Positions 46,701-57,986 of a stretch of 64,000 nucleotides of DNA are shown here, piece after piece. The DNA comes from Sordariomycetes sp. S80-01Y. Taxonomy: Eukaryota > Ascomycota > Sordariomycetes. The notes beneath the pieces are model-generated. The model had not been told where the DNA came from. It saw only the letters and a list, made by a program, of their open reading frames with translations, and did no database searches. Each line of letters starts with the position of its first letter. The stretch's first letter is position 1. The stretch lies in the NCBI GenBank assembly GCA_037042185.1, contig JAXQJY010000031.1, positions 434,001-498,000 on the forward strand, read 5' to 3'. Made by a program: the position numbers and the translations under genes.

Positions 46701-46733
46701 CTAAAGGATATATCTTCGGAGCGAAAGGAGTGA
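43725..46733 (+). CDS. Bifunctional copalyl diphosphate / diterpene (kaurene-type) synthase
   Basis: Fungal CPS/KS-type enzyme, 949 residues, which protonates GGPP to a copalyl diphosphate (class II) and then ionises and cyclises it (class I). Exons 43725-44507, 44561-44678, 44730-45016, 45072-46733, all frame-consistent. N-terminal FGRLTSSIYDSAWVA is typical of the family. Class II acid motif is DADD (Asp307-Asp310 in VPDADDT). Class I motif is DEYYE (Asp647-Glu651), the DExxE form seen in several fungal enzymes, and the NSE/DTE-type metal site is NDRYSVQRD (from Asn858) followed by EGNLNSLDFPEF. Between the two metal sites lies a tandem repeat of NGHGV units (residues 686-725). Start chosen at MDSNKQLATSLIDYC; an in-frame ATG 51 bp upstream is less likely. 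The product (ent-kaurene, aphidicolane, phyllocladane, pimarane type) cannot be read from sequence. Confidence 0.95.
45939..46058 (+). repeat. Coding minisatellite, 8 x 15 bp (Asn-Gly-His-Gly-Val)
   Basis: Eight in-frame 15-bp units of the form AACGGACACGGCGTG inside exon 4 of the diterpene synthase, encoding NGHSA, NGHNT, NGHGV (x2), NEHGV, NGHGV (x2), NGSGA. The central five are nearly identical, indicating recent slippage. They lie in the loop between the two class I metal motifs. Confidence 0.95.
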
Positions 46734-48738
46734 TCAAGCATAAGCTTAGTGAGGCGATATATTCGCCTGTTAGGATACGGCGATCAAATTCTTCCCTTGA
46801 GATTCACTCTACTCTCAACAATGTTATGCTCAGCTTGTCAACCATATTACCGCTATCTGTTACAGGCGGAGCCTCTGTTATTCACGTCAGCGGTGGCCGA
46901 GTGCGCACTCTTCAATTCAGCGCCCCTGCGAGGACCCGCTGGCAGGCTGCAGATATACTGCTGCGATCTCGCATCTATTTGCTTTGGAACTATTTAGTAT
47001 CTAAACGGATCAAACTGAGTCTCGGGTTACTGAACAATCAATGGGCGAGCTCGTTGCACTCTCCCTTGCTTGCGTGGGTTTTGAATACCATACCACCTCG
47101 GAAACTTGCCGTTGTCGGTCTTGCCTGGTACAAAAAGCAGCTTCAAATGATTGTCCAAGAGTATCAAGACGGTCATGTTATTCGCGTCATCAGGTATTTC
47201 CCTGAGCGCTGGCTTCGGAGATTTCGCGAGCTTCGTGTGAGAGCAGTTTATAACACTATGTGCGCTTCTCGAGAAGCACCCTTGCCATGAATCGAATAAA
47301 ATGCCTACACTGAGCTCTAACGGGAGTAAAGATCACTTCCTGCCCACCACTAAAGTACCTAGAAAGATGTTTACGTCTTTTTTACCGCCTCGTAGTCGGG
47401 TCTTTAGGCTCAGGTGCTCCAGAAGCTTTCTTCGTGGGTATTTTCAAGAAGCTGCCCTTATGCCATATGCCATCCGCTAAATATAGTCTTAGTGAGCGCG
47501 TAGGGGAAAGGTTTCTAGAGCGATCTTTAGCTCTGTCTTCGCCAAGGAAACCTCTCTGATCCGTCGGACCACTGGTGCTTAACCTCATTTAGTCTGCTCC
47601 ATTGTCACAACTTTGTATGTTTCAAGCGAGGTAGCATAGGTGTCAAGAAACAGGTTGGCTGAAGGGAGGGAAGGGGTACAAATAGCAGGTAGCTCGTTGA
47701 GAGGTAGTTATGAGGTAGTTGGAGCGTAGCTGATAAATATGACAATCTTTGATGATGTAGAAATGCGCACATTCTCTGCGCAGGTTGTGTACGTGTGCAC
47801 ACGTAATTGCTCCTCGACCTCGGGGTGGGCTCGCTGCAATGTGCCGGCGACATCCCTGACACTCGCACTTCGAACCTAACGCACGGCGAGTAACATCCCT
47901 ACAGCCTATCCTACATTCCCCGTAGTTATTGTAGACTCGTACGTCATATTTTCTGCTTCCGGCCTTCGCGTTGACCTTCTCTCGGGCTGCTTACACATAG
48001 CCTAGTCGTTTCTAGCTCGATGGTTTCACCAAAGTTTGTCGTGGTTGTATAATATCGTCATTCATAGACAGAGTCTTGTATGGAGTAGACAGTCCTTGTT
48101 TTCGCGTTCATATGTGGATCAGCGACCCAATGCAAAGATTATTGAAGACCATTACTATACCCCTGAAGGCGGGTGCTATACTTTTGCTATGGATTCACTC
48201 TTTCGGCTTCTTGTTTATCAAGATCTTTGTCTCTGTTTCAGTGTAACAATTCTACGGGTCGTTCTGCCCTCAGTTCTTATTCAGTTGGTGTCTCTACATC
48301 CAGTCGCTTCTTGACTGCTCTTTTGGCTGCTTCGTTGCCGAAGGAACCTTGGTGCAATGTGATCTATACATGTTCGAGACATGAATTTCCAGTTCACAGA
48401 AGTTTTTATCTGCCTTCAAATGCGGCAAAGTACGTACTGTTGTGATTTGCCTCTGGGCCTCCCCTCCGTTTAATTAGGAATGTAATTCGCCCGCGAACCA
48501 ATCTACAGTGATATTTCGAAGCCTGACTCAGCTCTAATGATTCATTAGAGATATGGAGATATCTGGAGGTGGAGTCTCTGCTTCTAAGCCCCTGGGTAAA
48601 GCTGCTAGAAACTACCATAGCATTGACTGAAGGTATTTCTTTCCTACATCTTGGGTCCGAAATGTACACGGAGTTCGTAAGTGGCTCCCCTTTGAAGCAA
48701 AGAGGCCCAGGTCATCAAGACCAGCTCAGTAGACAAGC
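46734..48738. other. Intergenic, right border of cluster
   Basis: 2.0 kb. A 186-codon plus-strand frame (46730-47290) overlaps the synthase stop but has no motif and no start context. Nothing else is supported; 3' UTRs of the flanking convergent genes are expected. Confidence 0.45.
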
Positions 48739-49472
48739 TCACTGCCATCGGTCATCGAAGGGATACTGGGCAGGGCCGCCAGGAGTCCTGCTCGGTCCCC
48801 ACCACTCAGCACCCTTGTCCCAGCAATCGTCGTCCCATGCACAGACGTAGTCGTGTCCCACATCGTCCTTGTTCGGGGACCACATCTGGTAGGGATCTGT
48901 TGTCCGTTCCCAAGTCCCACCAACGTTGTACTTCTTCCAGTCTCCGACAGTGTATTCGCTTCGAAGAAGATTAGCTCACAACCTTTGCGTTGGACGCGTG
49001 TCCAAAGTCAGGCTAGGGACTTACGTGTGACCGACACGCTTCCAGATACAGATGGCGTCCTTCTTCTCGCCGTCTACCTCGTTGGTGCAAAGGTGAGTGT
49101 TGCCAGTCGTCTCTGTCTTGGATACAGAGAAACCGGCGGAAATCCAGCCTGCAGCAGAGATATCCGCGCCCCAGCTCACACCGTAAGACGTGAGTTCGTT
49201 TTGGCCGACGGTGCAACCGGCGGTACCATCGGAGTCGCCGCACTGGGTTCTGCTCTGCGTGGGAATCAGTATATATCGAAGGAAGGAATCTGGGCATATT
49301 GAGTCTTTACAGAAAGCTGCTTGTAGAAGTAGACCTGCTGGGGGTCGGGTTCTTCCTCGGCGAAGGTGTCATACAGGTACCATCCACCTTCTGATCCACC
49401 TTGTGGCTCCGGTCTAGGGGCAGCAGTCGCCAGAGCGGCCATGAAAAGGCTGGCAATCATGGTGAAATGCAT
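48739..49472 (-). CDS. Small secreted cysteine-containing protein, unknown family
   Basis: Three exons on the minus strand, 49472-49311, 49254-49025 and 48958-48739, with two GT-AG introns that keep frame; 203 residues. A signal peptide is clear: MHFTMIASLFMAALATAAPR, cleavage expected after the Ala-rich end. The mature protein has six cysteines (TQCGD, AGCTV, HLCTN, AICIW, YVCAW, DDCWD), enough for three disulfides, and a C-terminal half rich in Trp and Asp (VGDWKKYNVGGTW, then WDKGAEWWGPS). A TATA box lies at 49615-49622. Size, secretion and cysteines fit an effector-like or cell-surface protein, but I recognise no family and no catalytic motif. Confidence 0.8.
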
Positions 49473-52400
49473 AATATATGAGTTCTGCGTTTCTGGGGGT
49501 TCCTTTTTCGGTGATGAGTGCGGAAGGCGGGCTTCGAAGGGCAGTGAAGTGGTGGATGGTTGGGATAAAGCTGGTGTTGTGTGAATCGTTTTCAATATAC
49601 AGTTACTGGACGTTCTTTTATAGAAGTTCTTAAGCTTCCAGGAGGAATTAGCAAGGAGAAGTCTTCCTGACGTCAGTTGAAGTGGCTGCAGGTGGGCTTG
49701 AGATGCAAACACATAGACTTGTTGCGGTTCCTCAGTCATTCAGGGATCTCAGTTTCGGAAGTCATCCTTCTAATCCCAGAGTCAACAGAGTACTGTCGAT
49801 CTGCTACTTTCCCTGGTGACCCCCAAGACCTGTTACTCGGTCCCGAACCCGCCACCTTTGCACAGCAACCAAGTTACTGTAAGCCTTCAAACGCAATTCC
49901 AGGTGCCATACACCCGATATTCGTTTACGTAGCTCCTTTATACTCGGAATTGGCACGTGTATAGTACCGTCCCCTCGGCCTTGTCATTAGGACCAACATA
50001 GCCTGTTTGGGCGGTGCGTGAAAGCATCACTAGTTACCTATCAATACAACCAACGTAGCTGAACTTTAGTGAATTTGCGGCGCCTGTTACGGCCTCACGC
50101 CAATTCCACAATTTGTATATCCCTTCCATTTTTGTAACCCCCCGAACAGGTCTGGGGTACTGGAGCTTACTTGGGGTAGGAGGCCGACTCCCGGGGAAAC
50201 ACGCACAATGCAGATCAGTTTCGGTCCCGACCGCTGAGAAGATACAGAGCATGAAGCTACACTTAGAACTATGTACGTATAATCAGTCACAAAGAATAGT
50301 ATTTCTTACTTCCAGATGACCATCGGGTTCTACTACGGCACATCACCATTTGGACTTGTTCGAGACGAGGGCGTCGTGTCCTGGTCTAACTCGTACCGAA
50401 GACACATCGCGGATTGGCACAGTTTACATCACACGATACATTACACGGAGGAATAGTCAGTAAAGGGACAAATCAGGATCGTCTGCGCGTAAGGAGTGTG
50501 CTCCTGTTACCACTGCGAATCTGAGGTCGGCGACTGTATTAGACAAAAGATCCACCCATCTCGAGGAACGTCTTGCCAATACCTGCGCCCTTTGCATGTT
50601 TATGCAGGGCGTTCCGCCCGTGGCAAAGTGAACAAACCTTCCTAAATAAATCTATGCTTAGAAAGAACCATGTAATAATCAGCGAAATGATGGTCCGATC
50701 ATAGTACCCGCGAATCTTCTTGCGATATAATGCGAAAAGTAGCTACGTCGACATGGTGAACCAATTGATTAAAAGTACCTAGTTATAGGCCCAAGCATGA
50801 TTTCAAGATTCACGACTTATCAAAATTAATGTAGCGTACCTGAGTTTGGTTCCACGAACGGAGTTTCTTGGGTAATTGCGTTCGATTATCCTCAACGTAT
50901 GGTGGATGGGGCCGCCCCCGCGGGGAAGTGTTGCAGGTCAAGGCTTCTGACGCAATTAGCCAGAACCATGTTCTGTTGTGTGGTTCGGTCCTCAGGAACG
51001 CGTATTTCAGACCAAAGTAATGGCAGCGGCATCCTTGGCTTTCATCATATACCGGCGCGAAGTGTTGCAGGATCACCCGCCAAGGAGGCATAGGATTCCG
51101 AATACGGATAAGGCGGCACCGCAGTACATGCACTCAAGGAACCCCTACATACATCGATCTTCATGGACCTCGGTGATGTTTCACCGAATGCAAGTATAAT
51201 CCACGCGGTCACCGATCAAGACAAATTCAAGTGAGCCGCAAGGCGGTAAGGCGGAAGAGTTTCAGCTCTTTCCCGTCGTCTTGATCCCAGCCTTCGCTTC
51301 TTCCATCCCCTGTGTCTTCCACTTTCACTTCATCTTCATCCAGCGTACCGAGCACATCAATCGGGCTTCGCAAGCCTAGCTCTGTCAGGCTCTGGTATTT
51401 GAACAGGGCTCAACATTAACAGAGAAACTCCTTCTGTCCATCCTCCGCTGGGGATGTGATACCCTCGCTCGAAGGAGAAGTCCAACGCTCCTAGGGGACT
51501 CCTCGTGGTTAACGTCACAGGATGCCCGATATTTTGGCAGGCTCGAGATCCAAACTCCCAGTAATGTGGACGTTGTTGAGCACCTCAGAACGTCGTCAAA
51601 TTTCCCTTCACGATGATTGCTATGGTCTTTGCTTTGCAGTGACTTCGACGGGCATCTTCCATGTTTCAACTGATCAATCTAATATCTTGAACAGCAGCAG
51701 CAGCAGCAACATCAAAATCGACATTTAGTCAACTCTCTCCCACACATGTCGCCTCCCCCCATGAGTATGCCTCGACGATTTCCAAGGTTTGTGCTACGGC
51801 TTGTTATCTTTGCAATCTTAGGTTTCCTTATATTGCGGACGGTTTGAAACCAGTAGGAAGCCATCAGTTGCGGTCTTGGCAAAGATAACGCACTGCAACT
51901 ATCCAAATCTAGCGCCGTGTCAACATAAATGTGGTGGATATGGATGTAAACGTGATCCGAGCACTGGCAGTGTCGAGGGACGGCTGATTGGTTCGAGGCC
52001 CGAATGGTTAGGTGTCTAAAGAGGACATGCCCACTACGCCAGGACACATTGGCGATCATTATTTACAACTAGGTTAGACCTGCAGGGTGAACAGAGCAGA
52101 GGAGGGGTCCTAGATCATTATTCCGTAGTCGATCCGCCAAGGAGATGATTAGCAGTCAGGCTAGTGATACGTGAACATCAGCTGTTGCGAAGGTTTGCTA
52201 GAAGTGAATTTGGTACAAGAAGCGCTCGTTTTTGGCACCACCATTGTTCATTTCTATTTTTCTTTTATTTGTGAGGCTCCATGATGAATATCGTTAGACC
52301 AGTGAGTCTCCCGGTTCGACGATCACAACAACCCCTGCCGGCTCAGATGACTCGTACTTTGATGTCCAATAGTTCTGAGCAAGCATGTCACGCGCCATCA

Positions 52401-52669
52401 TTTAACAGATGACTCCATTCGATCCGTCGCGAAGTCACTTACACGGTCCAGACACAGACTAGGCAATCCCGCTCGCTTATACGCTTTGCACACTGTTGTA
52501 CAGAGGTAAAATATTGATAATTGCTACTTCTCATATATCTAGTATTGTATTAATGAATCAGATTGCCTCCAGGTATTCAAACGCCAAATGTCACCGCGGC
52601 CATCCACGCCTAATAATACAACTTCCGAGACAAAGGGACATTCACAAAGATGTAACACTGACGAGCATC
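49473..52669. other. Long intergenic stretch, no gene seen
   Basis: 3.2 kb between the secreted-protein start and the RGS-LOV stop. It contains the promoter of the secreted-protein gene and a short GCA/CAG trinucleotide run near 51693. Other frames (e.g. 51133-50810 -) have no motif. Confidence 0.45.
49615..49622 (-). promoter_or_regulatory. TATA box for the secreted-protein gene
   Basis: TATAAAAG on the minus strand, about 143 bp before the ATG at 49472, with no other TATA-like element nearer. A strong TATA fits an inducible gene; inference only. Confidence 0.5.
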
Positions 52670-54868
52670 TCAAAAGCGCCCGTTCTCCCTGGCATATCCA
52701 GCATGTGCCTGGTGCTGGCCGCCATCCCCATTCTGCATCTCATACTGCGTCCCGTATCCGTTCTGGTGCAGCACATTCGCCTCATACCTAGTGTTGTCAC
52801 TGTACCTCGTCGGCGGCCTCCTCTCAGCGTGGCTCGGAATCGGGGGGGCTACCCTGGGTCTTCTACCCATCCCTGCGTTTCCTTCATGATAGCTCTTCCT
52901 CTCGTGGGCCTCGCCAGCGTACGCATGCCTGTCTTCTCTGATCTGCGCAGTGTCGTCGTCCAGGATCACGACCATCCAGATTCCAATGGCCCTGTTCACG
53001 CCCCTCAACGGCGTGCAGTGAATCCACCTCGACCTGCCCTTGTCACCTTCCGGCCTCCTCCCGCTTACCCAGCGAATCCTAGCGGTGACACCCTGGCCGT
53101 CGGCGAGGGCTTGCGAGATTTGGCTGCGAACGCGGCCGGAGCCTCCGATGCGGGAAAGGAGGGGCGATTGAATCATACCCGGCATGCGGAGCGAGGGTGA
53201 GGCAAAGAGAATTTGAAGCGACGGGGCGGGACGGACGAGAAGGTAGTTCTCGTAGACTCCAGCTAGGCGACCGTTGGTCCGCGGGCTGGGGTATGAAGGC
53301 TGCTCTCCGCCGGAATTCTTCGCTCGCTCGGGTATTGAGTATTGAGGCTGAGATTGCGTCTGTGCAGGAGGCGTGAGGTCGTCTTCGATGACGAGGTAGG
53401 GGGTATCCCAGTTCGCGTCCTTGCCAGATTCGTCGTGATCACGTCGTTGATGGATTGCGCCTCCGTGACGGCGGACGGTCTCCAGCTCACTAGTGTCGAA
53501 CATCTCGCTCAGGTCACGACAGCACTCCCGCGAAGACTTCTCCGTAGCCACGACTTCGTCATCGCTTTCGTGGGTCTTGACGAGACGCTTCAGTCCGTCG
53601 AGCTTGGTGCACTCCCTGAGAAGACCGGAGACATCGACCTGCGCGCCTAGGAAGTAGCGAACGTTGCCGCGCGCATCGAAGAGCGGTGCGCAAAGGAGGA
53701 GGTTCATGAATTGAGATCCATCGCGGCGGTAGTTAAGGAATGTTTCGACGTGCTCCTGACCTGCGTCGAGCTTCTCCCTGATGCGCTGGACGCTGAAAGG
53801 GTTCGTTCGGGGACCCTGCAGGAAGCGACAGTTGCGGCCGATGGCGTAGTCCATCCCATATTGCGTCGTGCGGTGAAACTCGTCTGAGGCGAGGATGATG
53901 GGGTTGTCGTGCCGTGACGGGTCGCTGAGGCAGAAGACCTCAGCCAGACCCTCTGATGCGTCGCGGAGGTCGGTGGGCATGCTGCCGGTAATCTTTCGAC
54001 GCATGGATAGACTGACAATGCCCATCCAGACGTGAGTCACGAAGCGGGGGAGTTCGTCTCGGGTAAGCGTCTCGAAGGCGGCATCGTGCTTGGCTTGAAG
54101 GGCATAATTGACGGCGTCCTCTGCCGGGCCAGCAAAGCCGTGGCCGTCGAGGGTCCGAAGCGACGCTGTTACCGAGTTGGCGTACTTGATTGCCCGAATC
54201 GCCTTTTCCGCCTCGAGGTAATACGACAGAAGAGGCAAAGATGCTGGTCGGTAAGAAGCCAAGAACGATCTGAAGTCACCTAGCAGACGAGGATCATTCA
54301 GGATGACACCCATGTGCTCCTTTGACATCAACAGCTCGGCGCGATCTTCCACCGAATAAGCCTTGTAGCCCTGCGCTTCAGGCGCGACGATGTCGAAGCT
54401 GCCAGGATCCAGATCTTCTTCTTCCAACGGCTCAAGGTGGTCTTCCTCCGAGGCCCCCTTAGTCTGTAGAGCCGGCAGTATCGAAGTATTCCCCGTTTCC
54501 AACGACTCCGTGTTCGAATCGGCGAAGGAGGCCAGCGAGGCCCTCGACCGCATGCTCCGCGGTTCAGATTCGGAGTACTGGGAACGCTGCTCATGCAAAC
54601 GCTCGCGTTCCGAGAGGCCGGGTGTCATGCCCTCGAAGCCTTCAAAGTTCAGCGACGGCTCGCGTGTGCTAGGCCGAGTCAGCACACATGACAGGCTCCC
54701 AGTTGTTGATCTGTATGGTTCTTACGCTTGACGAATATTGTTGGAACTTCTCTGGCTCCCGGGAGCGCTGTCGTCGTATTCATGCTGAACCTCACGATGC
54801 TGCGAGTGTCTCAGCACATCCGGCGCCGGCGCGCGCTCCTCTGAAGGCACTAAAGACAGCCCAGGCAT
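52670..54868 (-). CDS. RGS-LOV blue-light photoreceptor (BcLOV4-like)
   Basis: Two exons on the minus strand, 54868-54726 and 54668-52670, joined by a 57-bp intron (donor GTAAGA); 713 residues starting MPGLSLVPSEERAPAPD. An RGS domain lies at about residues 150-320 (LLMSKEHMGVILNDPRLLGD, LPLLSYYLEAEKAIRAIKYA). The LOV (PAS) domain follows: IILASDEFHRTTQY, then GRNCRFLQGP with the flavin-adduct cysteine at Cys328, NYRRDGSQFMNLL, and FLGAQVDVSG. This RGS-LOV order is the one of Botrytis BcLOV4, which binds membranes in blue light through a segment after LOV. A conserved-looking C-terminal region contains YENYLLVRPAPSLQILFASP and WIHCTPLRGV, then a disordered His/Gln/Asn-rich tail. Inferred role: light-controlled regulation of G-alpha signalling at the membrane. 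Confidence 0.9.
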
Positions 54869-56420
54869 CTTTAAGCTGTGAAACTAGCGAAGGTCTTACT
54901 GAGGCTAAGAACAAAGTACAAGACACAACCGGACGCTTGTACCGGCAGAGGGCTGAGGGTCATTGATGTACACAAGCCTTGTGGACTCCCACGCCGGCAG
55001 TGTTCTAGGGCACATCGATCCTCGGCGAACTGCACGATTGCGAAGTGTACCGCGATCAGGACCAGCTCTGACGAATACCATCAGATCGGGAGAACATTGT
55101 GGTCCAACGAGAGGCCCCTTGCGACGTGCCTGGTGCTAGCAGCCAGACGTGGGGATGACTCCATCCGGCAGGGCCAGGACCAACCATTGGCCTCCATTGC
55201 CAGAGTTAAGCAAGGGATTCTGCGCCGTACGTGTGTTGATGTGAGGGTCGTCTCCATAGTTTCTCACTAGCGATCGAGCGCAGGTGAGATCCTCACAGGC
55301 TGACACGACTAGCGCGCCCCGGGACCCGAGTTGCCGGTAGGTGGCCTTGGTCATAGCGGAGACGTCGAGAAGGAAAGAGATTTGCCCTGCAGGAGCATCG
55401 TGGTGTCGAAATGAGACATGAGATGAGACATTGACGTGCTGAGCCAGTCATGACATCTTTGGCGAGGCCTAGGCGAGGGTCTGTGGCGCCAAGTGGTCCA
55501 GACATTGGCAGTTCGAGAGAGTCAAGTAAGCGTCAAGCCGCGGCGCGCAGCCGGTGGATTAGCGTGGTGTTGCGCAGGCCTCGGGGACGAAGCTACCTCA
55601 TGTCACCCCAGGATCCCAGCGCGGCGTTGAGGCTTTTGCTGGCGGCGTTATTGGTGCAGAGTCGGCCGAGAGGCGTCCAGTAGTCCGGGACCTGATCTCG
55701 AAGTCAAAACGCTGGATGCTTTTTGATCTCCACCCTTTTGCAGACTCGCCGGGAGTCGGAGCTGGCTTGAGCGTCTCCCATTGTTGCCTACGGGCGCTAA
55801 ATGCATGCTCGATGGTCTGTATGCTTTTGGACAAAATATGCAATTAAACGTTTGTGAGAATCCCACATCACATCCCATCAAGACTCTCGGCGGTTCAGCT
55901 TCACTCTCATCGCTGCGGCACACTGCCGTGATCCGAAATCCGTTCATCGCCCGTATTCCCTCACCTTCAGAAAACAGCAGCGTTGGTTCAGCGTCGCATC
56001 TCACCTCGCCGTTGTGCAGGGTCATCACATCCCACAGCGCCTCTCCCGCCCGCTCATTGGCTGGCTCTCACCAATGACGGCCCGCCTCCCACCCGGGCGC
56101 TTAAACCCCCCCTCACTCCTCCCCTCCCATTGGCCTACTTGTTCGTGATAGCCTCTCTCTGCTCTCATTCGCGCGTGCACCCACGTCCACTGCCGCCCTC
56201 AGCATGTCCCGATGCAGCTGCACTCATGGCCCTTAAACGCCCAGCCTGCCCCTCTGGCCTCGTCCAGGCGGCCATCTTCTTCTTACGTCCCTTCGAATGA
56301 ACTGTACGTTGTGAAGACGGTCCGAGACGAGTCGACACAGCGAGACGAGCAGCTTGCCGGCGAAGCACCTCACCAACGACCTCACCGACCATTTCGAAAA
56401 TCATCACTTCTGCGGTCAAG
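54869..56420. promoter_or_regulatory. Divergent intergenic region, RGS-LOV / four-TM gene
   Basis: 1.55 kb between two start codons on opposite strands. The right 300 bp are C-rich (leader of the four-TM gene). Frames within it, such as 54878-55270 (+), show no family motif. Confidence 0.45.
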
Positions 56421-57371
56421 ATGGGTCTCAAGGATCGCCTCCGGGAGAAGAACGAGAGCAGGACCTACCGTCCCTTCCACCGAAAATGGCCCAAGATTCC
56501 CCGCAAAGGAACAGCATGGCTCATGCTCTTCGAGCTCATCGGGCTCATTCCCATCCTCGTCATCTACGGCATCGCGCAGCCCGATCTCTACCGGACGGAT
56601 CTGTGGAGGATCGGGTATGAGAACAAGCTGAACAGCAACCCGAACATGATTTTGTATGCGTATGCGAACCACAGGCCTCTGCCTGACGTGCCACTGGTTT
56701 GGTCGCGGTTGTAAGTGTCTCTTGTTCTTCAGTGTTTGGGCCAAGACCCCAACGGTGCTACGTGGAAGACAAGGCTAACAGACCGCAGATTGACCGACTT
56801 CAACGTGGCCATCTCCGTCATTTCGCTCTTTTTCCTGCTCGCCAAGCTCATCATGTTCATCATGAAGGTCTGGTTCCCCATCATCGCCCTCTTCATCAAC
56901 ATTGGCATCGCCACTCTCTACACCGTGTCGTGCTACGGCCAGATCGGACCCGACTACGCAGACGAGCGCTACCCGAGCCCTGCGGCCTGGTACTTCAGGT
57001 ATGGCTGCGACATGGCCAAGCCGCACGGGGCGTACAAGAGCTGCCAGATTGCGCAGGCCAGCCTGGGCGTGACCTTTTACATGCTGTAAGTTTTCCGCGC
57101 CGGTGTGACGTGCTGAGAATCGGACGGAATGCTGACAAGGTCAAGTGTTGTGTACCTGCTCAACCTCGCGTTTGCAGCCTGGGCCATGTGGCCGAACAAG
57201 GACCTCAACGACACCAACGACGACGATGACAATGACTCCCTCAACGAGACGCAGAAGCCATGGGAGATGCAGAACATTAAGACCCCTACCGTGCAGGCCA
57301 CGCCCTTTACGCCCAGGACGACGGCCTTCCACACTTTGGACAGGCAGCTACCCCTACGCTCGAACCGTTAG
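56421..57371 (+). CDS. Four-TM MARVEL-like membrane protein
   Basis: Three exons, 56421-56710, 56789-57085, 57146-57371, giving 270 residues with frame kept throughout. The basic N-terminus (MGLKDRLREKNESRTYRPFH) is cytosolic. TM segments: LMLFELIGLIPILVIYGIA, NVAISVISLFFLLAKLIMF, WFPIIALFINIGIATLYTVS, and VVYLLNLAFAAWAM; the last is completed by splicing. Between TM3 and TM4 there is a conserved-looking loop YGQIGPDYADE and a Cys pair (YGCDM, KSCQI). The tail is Asp/Asn-rich. The pattern fits the fungal MARVEL-like family of uncharacterised plasma-membrane or endomembrane proteins. Confidence 0.8.
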
Positions 57372-57986
57372 AAGTGGTTGATTGCGCGTTCTTTTCTGTA
57401 TGTTTAAGGATGGAAATGGGAGGCAAAGCATGGATATGGCGTACCGGTTGACTTATCGAAGTGCTCGAATCAACCCGCTCTGTACAATCGTTTATATGGC
57501 AAGATAATAGCAAGCACTCACTTCCACCTGCCTCCGTTTTCCCTGCTATTCCACCCCGTATTCCCTGTGAATGAACTTAGTGAGACGGTCGATACTGAAG
57601 ATCCGCTTCCCCCGCAGCACCCGCACCATATAGCCGGCTCGACCAGCGCAGCTGTGCCATATCACGCATTTCTACTGGAAGAATGTAGAATTCCTGGCCG
57701 AATCGAGCAAGACTGAAGAGATCCCTCGGCGCAACCCCGTTACTCCGCCCCACCCGGCAACGTGCAGTGCAGCGTGTAGGGAGCCTCGGACCGGCTCAGG
57801 ACCGGATCTCAAGCCGGCATCTCTCACCCTCCCACAGCAGCGCGCGACTTGAGACGCCGGGTCACCAAGACGTCATCCACACCCACCTCCACCTCACGAC
57901 AGCGCCGTGTAGCTCAACCTCACCCGGCCTCTCATTCTCGCACATACATAAAAGACGCGCCCACCCCGCATCGAGAGGAGACAAAG
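57372..57986. other. Intergenic, SSADH promoter
   Basis: 615 bp. Holds the 3' UTR of the four-TM gene and the SSADH promoter, with ACATAAAAG about 40 bp before the ATG as a possible TATA element. No other gene seen. Confidence 0.5.

Noticed and set aside
35642-46733. Gibberellin biosynthetic cluster
   Set aside because: The GA set (desaturase and the P450 types used there) is not present; only GGPPS and the synthase type are shared.
46730-47290. 186-codon frame directly after the diterpene synthase
   Set aside because: It overlaps the synthase stop, has no motif or promoter, and reads like random hydrophobic sequence.
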